Shown here: piece by piece, positions 55,512 through 64,000 of the stretch
Layout: every line of letters starts with the position of its first letter
How positions within the stretch are numbered: the stretch's first letter is position 1
Assembly (NCBI GenBank): GCA_949752735.1
Contig: OX457036.1
Coordinates: forward strand, 96,899,261-96,963,260
DNA from: Lumbricus terrestris
Lineage: Eukaryota; Annelida; Clitellata; Crassiclitellata; Lumbricidae
Length of the DNA stretch: 64,000 nucleotides
Direction: 5' to 3'
Position numbers and translations under genes: made by a program
The notes under the pieces: model-generated
What the model was told of the DNA's origin: nothing
Database searches by the model: none
Seen by the model: the letters and a program-made list of their open reading frames with translations, nothing else

Positions 55512-55743
55512 TCCAGGTTTACCAACCAAGGTGTCCAGCTTTACCCGAAAAACCGAAAAGTCAAATTTTGTCAGCTCGCTATACTTGGCACTCTCCTGAT
55601 CGAGTTCATATAAAATTGGCCAGGTTTAACTGACTGCATTAGTTGCATGAGATGATAAGCTACACAATAAACTTTACCTCATGTAGATGTGACGCTGCGT
55701 TACGAAGTAACCTCGGTCAGAACAAAAGGGTGTCCGACTTATA

Positions 55744-56780
55744 TGATAAGACCCTATACATCCAAAGCATAGCATACTCGGCTTCACAGTAATTATAGCG
55801 GTTTCCAGTTTTCAGTATAACTCTGCTTTTACTTTAAAAGACAATTTTACGGTCTTGCTAACATGTGACCAGGTTGTAAATCACGCGTTTCCATGGCAAC
55901 CGTTTCAATTTACTACAGTTCGCGAGCTACCGCACACCCGCGTCCATTTCGTTGAAAGCGAAAGCCATCGTCGAAAACTATTTGGACATAGTAACTGTTA
56001 TGGTCCGGCGCTAAGACTTAAACCGTCGTAGCGTTTTATGGAACCTTTTTACCAAATTTGTTCGTTGGAAGGCTTTGTCAAGAGATAGGTTGCTGACCGC
56101 AAACGTAGGCAAACTATGCAGGGGCTAACCTCCATTGCTTCGGGGTGACGCGCTTAAGTTACCCTCGACCGCTGACCGGGAGCTGCGAACATGATGCCAG
56201 GAAATGCGCTAAGTAAATTGTGTTTCGTGGGTAGTTAACGCTGAAACCAATTTACAACGGTCTTCCATAAAATGCAGTTTATGGGGCCAACTCTTCTAAC
56301 ATATACATGTAGGCCTATCTCACTGCGTTCAACACACAGCGAAGCAATGAAGCGAGCAAGCGAGGTTTCGCTGCGAAATAGGGAGGGCTATCTGATCAGC
56401 CTAACTTCAGGATTGTGAGGATCCTGGATGATGACTCCACTTTGATAAAAAACACCATTCCATCAGGTCATCAAATCTGGAATTTTGTGCAACATTTTGC
56501 ACACAATTATAACAATAATAAATGGAAAAAACAGTCGTCTGTTGCGGCAAATGTCGATGTAGGCTATTGCCTAAATAAAGATGGCCTATGACGGTAATAG
56601 CGGATGGTGTTAACATCGAAACGCTTGCATGTAGCCTACGTGGCCAAAAAATAATTTATTTATAAAGAAAATCGCGTGTTTCGAATCGTAATAACTGTGT
56701 CAACAGATTTTGGAACAAAACAGAACAAAAAGTTTGATTATTTAACCTGTGTTTTTCACAGAGGTTTCTAAATGTAGCTT
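55744..56780. other. No gene recognised
   Basis: Non-repetitive, with several short frames without motifs. The 54186-54470 leader of the pogo-like element is likewise featureless. Confidence 0.35.
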
Positions 56781-56788
56781 ACGTCTAA

Positions 56789-57091
56789 CAGTAGCGACGC
56801 TAGGGGGGGGCTAGGGGAGGCTAAGCCCCCTCCTAAAAAGTCGATCCATTTTTTCCCATGTAGGCCTAAAAATGAAATATTTACACAATCAACCCCTTTA
56901 GCCCCCCCCCCCCAATAACCGTAAAGGCACGCACGAAGTTTGCCAGACAGTTTGGCGTATATGAAAAAGGACCATTTTCCACGATTTCGACCAAATGACT
57001 AAAAAAAGTCGTCAGAAATTTTGGCGACTGAAAACGGAAAATGTTTTTTCGCAAATTCAGCCCCCAAACTAAAATCCTGGCGCCGCCACTG
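56789..57091. mobile_element. hAT-like MITE (family of 53654)
   Basis: Ends CAGTAGCGACGCTAGG and CCTGGCGCCGCCACTG (13 of 16). Flanks ACGTCTAA/ACGACTAA match 7 of 8. Contains AAATGACTAAAAAAAGTCGTC, the palindrome shared by the family. Confidence 0.85.
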
Positions 57092-57424
57092 ACGACTAAA
57101 TCTCTCAGTTTCACTTGGGATAGCGAGTTCGAGCCCCCGTTGGGCGCACATGCTCTGTATAATAATTTTCGTTTAATCAACAATCCGGTTGACAGACGTA
57201 CCGCTTACTTAGGTACAGTGTACAATTATGCAGTTGAAACAATTTGCAGGAACTCAGATTACTCAGATTACAGAATACATAAATCTTACTATGCCAACTG
57301 GGGCGACTTAGGCCTAATCGTGTCTTACTCTCGGCTGCTCGCCTTATTGGGCGGCTTCCTAAATTTGCTCCTAGCTGTCTCTGCTTAGGCTATATATATA
57401 TATATATATATATGCGTAATGTAC

Positions 57425-58215
57425 TATTGTACTGCGCTGGCTGCCTGTGTCCCAGCGGATCTCAATACATGGCCCTAATTGCAGCCTACAAAGCATAATT
57501 ATCGTCATTGGTGGGGATGCTGTTGTGCCAAAGAATGAGGTCCGCGATCTCGGTCTTCTACTCGACAGTAACCTGTCAATGACATCACATATCACTAGGC
57601 CTACAGTTGTGAGAACCAGCTTCGCAATACTGAGACAACTGAGATCTGTGTCTCGGTCACTCACATAGGAAGAGACACGCCACCTGATACAACGTTTGAT
57701 TTTGGGCCGAATCGATTACTGCAATGTCGCCTTTGCTGGCTTGCCACAGCGCAGTATCATCCGGCTTCAGGCGGTCATCAATGCTGCTGCTCGTCTGGTC
57801 CTGCGATTGAAAAAATTCGGCCACATTTCTAGCGCAATTCGAGACCAGCTTCAGTGGCTTGGCATAGGTGACCGCATCAATTTCAAACTTTGTATCTCAA
57901 TGCACAAATGCCTCAACAATTGCGCACCAGGCTACCTCGCGGAAAACATCAAACCGTTAGCAAACGATCCAAGTAGGTCCCGGCTGCGATCGTCCAAGAC
58001 CGCTGACAAAAACTAAAATGGGCGATCGCGCCTTTCGCGTCGCAGGCCCACGCGCCTGGAACAGTCTTCCATCAACAATCCATGAAATCAAAACTGAATC
58101 AACTTTTAAAAAACAATTGAAGCTGCACTTGCTCTCGAGCTCATGACATTTACTCTGACACTTGACATTATGCCTGTAAAGCATCCTAGAAGTGGCTTGC
58201 CTCTGACGATGCTAT
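57425..58215 (+). pseudogene. LINE RT C-terminal region, Jockey/CR1/L2-type
   Basis: The frame from 57447 reads VRDLGLLLDSNLSMTSHI, a TAG stop at 57666-57668, then the same frame resumes (LIQRLILGRIDYCN, LPQRSIIRLQAVINAAARLV, FKLCISMHKCLNN). A frame change near 58016 leads to RAFRVAGPRAWNSLPSTI and a final stop at 58144-58146. These are the ordered landmarks of the C-terminal part of such LINE proteins. A short 3' UTR ends in GATGCTATATAAATTG. The polymerase core is missing. Confidence 0.85.
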
Positions 58216-58244
58216 ATAAATTGTCTGAATTAGGCTACAGTCAT

Positions 58245-58325
58245 AGCCGCCCAACGGGGCTCGAACTCTACCTCTCGCACTCTTGGCCAGCGTGTTATCC
58301 ATTACTCTACCGGGCTGCTATTAGC
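58245..58325 (-). mobile_element. tRNA-like sequence (SINE head or tRNA pseudogene)
   Basis: Minus strand: AGCAGCCC at the 5' side pairs with GGGCGGCT at the 3' side (7 of 8 pairs), with an AATGGATAA D-arm phrase and box B GTTCGAGCCCC (58256-58266). The anticodon arm is not convincing, so a functional tRNA is unlikely. Confidence 0.45.
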
Positions 58326-58380
58326 GTCCTGTATTGCAGGTTGTCTGTTCAGTATGGTATTAATTAAGATTACTGCATAA

Positions 58381-58383
<3 letters not shown>

Positions 58384-58442
<59 letters not shown>
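58384..58442 (+). repeat. (TA)n microsatellite
   Basis: Pure (TA)n for about 59 bp. Similar tracts lie at 59851-59908 and, shorter, at 57392-57412 and around 60284, 60620-60680 and 60875. Confidence 0.95.
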
Positions 58443-58445
<3 letters not shown>

Positions 58446-59291
58446 GTTTTAATAAGAAAAGACAATCTGACAATAACGCAGAAATGTTAACATAAGATGA
58501 TAAGAGATAATGAATAATTAAAGTTAAAAGTTCAATTAGTTAGCCTTTAAGTAGGCTAGTAAACTTGTACAATCATTACAATGTAAAGCGCAGTGCGTTT
58601 GCAGACGCTCAATTAAAGAAACATTATTATTATTATTTTGGCACTGCGGTAAAACACTGCGCTATAGTATCGTCGCACATGGTCCAATACAAGGACCTCA
58701 TAAATATAAGGTCTTTGGTCCAACCATAGATAAAATAAACCCTAGGTCCAAACAAGATGATTGGCTAATGTCGAACTGACCTAGATAACTGTAAAACGAT
58801 TGGCTGTCGGAAGGCATCAATGTTTTGATATTACGCGATAATATGAGAGGATCGTGTTCTTTGTACCAGTAAATCGTGATCTTTAGTGTCCTCTAAATCT
58901 CTTTATGGCATTATTAATTTGCTGATTTTGGTTGATAGATGTTAATAGGTAGTTTTTTTTGTATATGTCTTTCTGGTCTCGAAAGATGTCGGCATGCAAG
59001 TTTTTTCGGAACTTCCTGCCGTCTCCGCTGATGGTAAGCCCTTCTGTCTGTCTTCCACCGTACCGGCATTTCGTTGAATAATTTTTTGGAGACCAAGCAT
59101 TAAGAAAACTGTGGCTTGTGATGTTAGGTAACATAGATGTGTGAGTTCTGCAGACGTGCAGAGGGGATTAGGGTAATGATAACGCTGGCACGACGTGCGC
59201 ACGTATGCAGGGTCGCGCCCCGCTGCCCTATCAAAAAGGTTCACTCAACCAAAGGTTCATTCAATCAGTAGTCAGCGTTGGTAAAACTAAA
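58443..59291. other. No gene recognised
   Basis: AT-rich, with a GTAAAGCGCAGTGCG phrase at about 58590 and (TTA)n near 58625, both like retroposon tails. Nothing else visible. Confidence 0.35.
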
Positions 59292-59734
59292 TGTGACACA
59301 ATCCATGAAAAGGTACCAAGTCTTAGTTCACAGTTTCGTCAGAAAACAGCCTGAAAGGACGTGGGGGTCTATTTTTTCCCTTTCGTAACGATTAATTCAT
59401 ATGTCGTGTGAATCCGGATATCTTTGGGAATTGAGAAGATATTAACTTCATTTTTTTTTTATTCTGTCCAGTAATAATTTACCTATGTTGTGGCAGTTCT
59501 AACTCCATTACTAAGACTTGTTATCTTTTCATGGATTATTGTTCTATGGGTTTCAAATATAATTTTACCTTTTTTAACGATTAATTCATATGTCGTGTGA
59601 ATCCTGATATCTTTGGGAAATGAGAAGATATTAACTTCAATTTTTTTTTATTCTGTCCAGTAATTATTAACCTATTTTGTGGCAGTTCTAACTCCATTAC
59701 TAAGACTTGGTACCTTTTCATGGATTGTGTCACA
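59292..59734. mobile_element. 443-bp unit with perfect 36-bp inverted ends
   Basis: TGTGACACAATCCATGAAAA... (59292-59327) is matched exactly, inverted, at 59699-59734. Inside are two direct copies of about 155 bp (from about 59388 and 59575). The first internal copy ends in a diverged relative of the terminal sequence (CTTTTCATGGATTATTG, about 59525). No clear target duplication, so the class is unknown. Confidence 0.75.
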
Positions 59735-59845
59735 AATAGTAGGACGTGAAGACGCCTTGCATGGCCGTGGAAATTAGATTCGACTCCAAGAATAACTTGT
59801 GATCATCCATCCGTTCATCATTTGATTTCTATTGTCACTCAACAA

Positions 59846-59911
<66 letters not shown>

Positions 59912-59914
59912 CAT

Positions 59915-60219
59915 CAGGGGCGCCGTTAGGCGTACGCACTTACGCAAGTGCGTACAGCGTGGAAAGGCAAAAATATAACAAATTGTAAATTAAAGCGTAA
60001 AATATTATAAGCGATGAAATTCTATTGAATCTACTTTTGTAGTGGACCACGTACACTTCTCACTCACTGCATGCCCATTAAAGATCGTCATAACAGTTCA
60101 TAACTTCATTTCGCATATTCTTATTTTGTGCAAATTGTGCGTACAGAAAAAAGTGCATACAGAAGTTGTGCGTACAGAAAAATAGTGTGTACAGAAAAAA
60201 AATCCTGGCGGCGCCGCTG
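59915..60219. mobile_element. hAT-like MITE with TSD TAGTGCAT
   Basis: Ends CAGGGGCGCC and GGCGCCGCTG; perfect 8-bp duplication TAGTGCAT (59907-59914, 60220-60227). Near the right end are four GTGCGTACAGAAAA-type direct repeats (60134-60200). A second copy of the flanking sequence without the insertion lies at 60853-60955. Confidence 0.93.
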
Positions 60220-60299
60220 TAGTGCATACTTTTATTTTAATGGTTGTTCTGGCATTTCTGAGTAGTTTTTTAGGGGTGCTATATATATATATATAGTCC

Positions 60300-60620
60300 G
60301 CAAAGGTTTGCCAGCCACTCTGGGACAGAGTAAAGCAGGAAGGTGTTCTGACCGACGTCTCTGACGAGCGTAGACTCGGACCCGACCTGGGCTGATGAAC
60401 CAAAGTCCTCCGTGCCCACCTTCTCGAGGTGCGGACTGTTAGTACCCTTCCTTAGGAAGGCGAACGAACAGGCACGGCAGGCAAAACCAGGGGAAGGCAA
60501 ACCACCCCTGTTAACATGCCAAGAGAATCGTATGATACACAGCAATCCAAAGAACAATGGAGAATGTGTGTCAGGACGATCGCTAGAGCTCTACGAGCTG
60601 ACAGCACAAGGTACAAGGTA
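60300..60620 (+). mobile_element. Retroelement-like fragment
   Basis: The phrases GGGGAAGGCAAACCACCCCT and TTAACATGCCAAGAGAAT resemble RTE-type LINE-related repeats. The frame from 60412 is open for 69 codons without domain signatures. Tentative. Confidence 0.35.
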
Positions 60621-60801
60621 ATATATATATATGCATGTATACATATATACATATATATATGATTTATGTATATATATATATTATATTCTTGAATTGAATA
60701 AATAAATGCTTTAATAGAGAACCACTGAAGAACACAAAATGAACATTACCAACATTTTGTTGTGGATAAAGGTAAATCTAGTTCTTCTTTGTGCATTTTA
60801 G

Positions 60802-60833
60802 AGTCCTAAAGGCAACAGCTCCCATCAAACTCG
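60802..60833 (+). CDS. Candidate 32-bp micro-exon of the 62-64 kb gene (speculative)
   Basis: A pyrimidine-rich acceptor (TTCTTCTTTGTGCATTTTAG) and a consensus donor (GTATGT) bracket 32 bp. Read so as to end in phase 1, it is open (VLKATAPIKL) and joins in phase to the exon beginning at 62082. Short and unsupported otherwise. Confidence 0.2.
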
Positions 60834-60852
60834 GTATGTATTGTATTCATCT

Positions 60853-60955
60853 ATTGTCACTCAACAAAGCAAGATATATATATATATATATAAAATATAC
60901 ATATATATATATTAGCATGCTTTTATTTTAAGGGTTGTTCTGGCAAGCACTGTAA
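60853..60955 (+). repeat. Paralogous copy of the 59.8-kb sequence lacking the hAT-like insertion
   Basis: CTATTGTCACTCAACAAAG, a (TA)n tract and TTTTATTTTAAGGGTTGTTC match 59831-59906 plus 60229-60252 across the insertion site. Here the two parts are separated only by TTAGCATGC. Confidence 0.85.
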
Positions 60956-62081
60956 ACTGAAAAGCATTATGCAGCATTGCAGCTCTCTTCACATACACAG
61001 ACATCATGTTCATGAATTCTGAATGTCTGATTATGAAATTTTAGTCTTGCAATTTGCTTCATCACAATAATGCTTTGCTTGCAGAGTTTGATATCCGGAC
61101 ATTTTAACATTTCAAATTCATAATTTAATGCATTAATTGATGTACAGTGTCAGTGACATAGCCACCATAGGTCGTGGAAGGTCATATAACTTTTGACCTG
61201 TCAAAAATTCTTTTGAATTTTAATATCTACTTTACATTTAATTTCTTTGAACTGCTGAATAACCCTATAGACCCTAATGCGACCTGCTGAAATTGCATGG
61301 CTGGTGCTGACACTGTACAGAGTAGAAGTACGATATGTATCATAACCATATCATGTGTTTGTTTTCGTTGGTCAATCACAGTGAAAAAGAGCATCAGAAT
61401 CATGATTTGAAAGTGCAAAAGACTCAAGGTAGTGTATCTGCAATGTTATGTTTAGCTTAGAAGTGCAACATTTTGAATTACGTGGCATAGCATTTGTAAT
61501 TATCCTGGATTTTTATTCTTCTTTAATTGGGCTTTTGTTAGGTTCATTTCTTCTATTTCTATTACTTCCAAGAGTGAAGTGACACTGAATGCTCTCCTAT
61601 CCACTCTTTCTAACTAACTAACAGTGTATTTACCATTGTTTAGATTCCTTTATATATATATTTTATTATAGAGCTAGTGAGTTAACTGATGTTTTATTTA
61701 TTTATTTCAGAAATTTATATAGTGCCTCTTCAAGGTAGGCTACTCAGAAGTGCTCCCGGCCCAACCACGGCTAGATAAAACAGTTTTTAGGTTCTTAAGG
61801 AACAGAGCGGAGTGACCCCTGGGAATTAAGCGCAGTGTACATGTAACAGGGAGACCATTCCTGGCTTCTGTTGGTGCAGAGAATTTCTTGAAGATTTACA
61901 TTACATTACAACTCCTTCAAAAATTATTGTTATTTTGATATTATTGCAATAACTGTTACCAATAATATTATCATTATTATTATTATTATTCAATAGTTAT
62001 AATTGCGTATTTCGTTGTTATTTTAAGATCTTGGTTTTCTTTCCTGCTTGTTGCTCATTGCATTAAATGTCATTTTTGAAG

Positions 62082-62597
62082 GTGCACATTTTCCTGCACA
62101 AGGTGTAGAGCGCACAAGGGAATTTCAGTTCCCAGATAATAACTCTCATCGGCATCGCAGGAAGGTCTCTGAAGATTCGCCAAAAACAGGCCTGAATCAG
62201 ATGATGAATCAAGGAAATATTATACATCTGAAACTTCAAGTTATTGGTACTGAATCCTCTTCTGAATCCTCAGGCAGAAATTTTTGCAGCACAGAAGACA
62301 ACAGAAGAGAGGAGGTTGGCACAATAACCAGCAACAGACTTAGTGGTTCGCCACAAATAAGCAAAGAAATAATGAATGATTCCTCAGCTGAATGCGGTCA
62401 GACCAATCCATCCAACACTGAGCTTCACACAAACGTTGTCTCTTCTGTTGAGCGTGCAAGTCTACAAGCAGTGGCTGGTCAGATGAAGCATGAGAAAACT
62501 GAAGAGGGTGTCATGGCACCAACTGACAGCTGTGATAAGTTGTTTCAAGACTGTGTGAAGAAGGTGAACTCTTCTCCAAAGGCAAATGATTTTGAAG
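62082..62597 (+). CDS. Exon of an unrecognised spliced gene
   Basis: About 172 codons open in the frame GAHFPAQGVERTREFQF to ANDFE. The 3' boundary is a clear donor, GAAG|GTATGC at 62597/62598, leaving phase 1. The 5' boundary is either 62082 (after TTTTTGAAG) or 62103 (after CTGCACAAG); both give phase 1. The product is hydrophilic, rich in Ser, Glu, Asn and Thr, with no recognisable domain, and looks disordered. It joins in frame to the exon at 63344. Codon composition and lack of repeats set it apart from its surroundings. Confidence 0.6.
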
Positions 62598-63343
62598 GTA
62601 TGCTTTTTTCTAGTGCTCATTTCAGCCTACATTTAAATCTTTAGGTAATTAATTTTTTTTTCTTTATACATGCGTCATATTTCGGAAAGGATTGTAATAT
62701 TTTTGTTGTAGTTTTGTCAATGTTGATCATTTTTATGTTTGTGCATAGACACCATCGGAGTTTCATGCTGAAACGCCCTAGCAATTACGAGTTAAGGACT
62801 TGCTCAAGGTCCCTACGCGGCGGTTTGAGGGTGGATTCGAACCTGGAACCCTCTACCGCGCCCCATTGACATTGACTGTTGACATTGGAATCTTTCTCTT
62901 GTGGGTTTTGGTCGTTTCTATGGCGACAGACTATTACTGCCACTTCCAACTTGCCTTCATTGAAGACCACGAATGATAAGAATGTGCCATTAAACATTTG
63001 CAATTCCTTCTTGGCTGTGTTAAAAAATAATGCTGATGGTTGTTGTATTAAGGATATTATTATAATAATAATAGTAATAATACCTTCGCAGACATTTTTC
63101 TTCTGCAACAGATAATATTAAAGTAAGTGAAGGATCCTGTATGCCTTGGACAAAAATAATATTATTTATAGTATGAAAATAATAATAACACCAAATTGGA
63201 GCTGTCGTGTTATGTTTCTTAAAAGTTCTTATGAGGTATTTGACTTCAGAAAAGCCTAACCATCCCTGAACATTGCTCTCCATAATTTCTTGATATCCTG
63301 AGGGATTACATTTACATCTAATATCTGCATGATGCTTTTTCAG
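62598..63343 (+). other. Phase-1 intron
   Basis: GTATGC donor at 62598 and a GATGCTTTTTCAG acceptor ending at 63343. It contains a minus-strand SINE (62745-62870) and AT-rich repeats (about 63055-63085). Confidence 0.6.
62745..62870 (-). mobile_element. tRNA-derived SINE in the intron
   Basis: Minus strand: GGCGCGGTAGAGGGT, box B GGTTCGAATCC (62833-62843), then CGCCGCGTAGGGACCTTGAG, CAAGTCCTTAACTCG and TGAAACTCCGATGG. The body is the same as in the SINE at 41495-41735, at lower identity and truncated at its 3' side. A related tail fragment lies at about 61725-61765. Confidence 0.75.
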
Positions 63344-64000
63344 TGACAATTTCTGATGACGAATGTTGTTCGATTGTATCTTCTGCGGACACAGAAATTT
63401 ATGAAGACACTGATTATCAAGCTGTAGAGATGGAAGAAGAAAAAACTCAGGAAGATATAGGAAAACATGAAGAAGGAATCCTAGAGGCGATTATTAAAAA
63501 ATATGTCCTTAACTTGACTGCATTGGCTGATGTTCGTTTCCAGTTTCCAAGCCAAATAAAATCAAATGAAGCTCAAGAGAGGGCAAATGAAGAGCATTTG
63601 GTGTCTATGAATAAAAGTACCGCTCGTGTATACCAATTATTAAACAACTCGGGTCTAATCGAAACCAGCAACCGTCCCTTTCAGTTGAAAGATTCTCAAA
63701 TGCCGGAAATCCTTAATGTCATAACGGAGTCAAGTAGATCAGCAACAACTCATTCTTACTCTCTGTTGCGAGGCATTTTGAATAGCACTCAACAGAGCTC
63801 ATCTGATAATTTGTCCGATATTGTTCTTTCTAAGAGCAGTGTGTTGATCCCAGGGGAATCAACCATTTCAAATACTATGATGACAAAGTCCAATGAAATT
63901 GAAAGTGAAGATAACTCGTCAAGTGTCGATGGCATTGGATACAAAGACGAAGTTTTATCTTCTGCTGTTTCACCATCTTCTACCGTAACACAAGCGTTGC
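63344..64000 (+). CDS. Exon of the same unrecognised gene, running off the window
   Basis: Open for all 219 codons to the window end, with no stop, in the frame set by the phase-1 splice (G|TG ACA ATT TCT GAT GAC). It starts with an acidic stretch (TISDDECCSIVSS, EMEEEKTQED), then a more structured-looking part (LEAIIKKYVLNLTALADVRF, STARVYQLLNNSGLIE), then a Ser/Thr-rich tail. I recognise no family. A 657-bp exon without stops, adjoining a consensus acceptor, is good evidence for a real gene; the start and remaining exons are not in view. Confidence 0.7.

Larger units (their letters stand above)
54101..55741 (+). mobile_element. TA-flanked pogo-like transposon, degenerate
   Basis: Ends TAAAGTCGGACA and TGTCCGACTTA, each with TA outside (54099-54100, 55742-55743). 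It contains a fragment of a DDE_1 transposase. The terminal core GTCCGACTT occurs about a dozen times inside: paired inverted copies at 54476-54616 and five direct copies at 55297-55511. The N-terminal DNA-binding region of the transposase is missing. Confidence 0.75.

Noticed and set aside
58245..58325. Functional tRNA gene
   Set aside because: Acceptor and box B look tRNA-like, but no convincing anticodon arm could be drawn.

Overview
The window looks like an accessory, repeat-dominated stretch of an invertebrate metazoan nuclear genome, most likely an echinoderm or another invertebrate deuterostome. That is inferred from the Gmr1-type LTR element (a clade known from deuterostomes), an intronless aminergic GPCR, spliced exons at the right edge, tRNA-derived SINEs, abundant microsatellites, and the recurrent TAGGCCTA/AGGCTAC words. 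No bacterial features are present.

Layout. 168-7786 is a complete, very young LTR retrotransposon: 1,100-bp LTRs with two differences seen, and a 5-bp target duplication GACAC. Its pol order is protease-integrase-RT-RNase H, i.e. integrase BEFORE reverse transcriptase in a Ty3/Gypsy-type protein (Gmr1-like). Gag is split by three breaks. About 355 bp beyond it, 8142-9911 (minus) encodes a 589-residue class A biogenic-amine-type receptor with a long third intracellular loop. 10-20 kb is mostly non-coding with long simple repeats and one LINE remnant. 20534-24678 is a 4.1-kb hAT-like element (perfect 15-bp TIRs, perfect 8-bp TSD) holding a second hAT-like element and a tandem satellite inside a further inverted repeat. 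A short Helitron with both diagnostic ends lies at 25637-26345. 28-32 kb carries two LINE 3' fragments, one an RLE-type (R2/R4-like) copy sitting between (TAA)n tracts. 33-61 kb is a graveyard of DNA transposons (many hAT-like with 8-bp TSDs, one TA-flanked pogo-like element with a transposase fragment, one TA-flanked Tc1/mariner-like candidate), SINEs and LINE fragments. From about 62 kb to the end, two phase-compatible exons mark the beginning of an unrecognised spliced protein-coding gene that runs off the window.

How it fits together. Only two host genes are supported: the GPCR and the 62-64 kb gene. Nearly everything else recognisable is mobile DNA. At least ten hAT-like insertions were delimited from terminal inverted repeats and target duplications; two are nested in other transposons, and one is checked by a second, element-free copy of its target about 0.9 kb away. 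No previously undescribed cellular system was convincingly found; the most unusual items are the integrase-first LTR element, the composite hAT locus, and the pogo-like element in which the terminal motif has been amplified.
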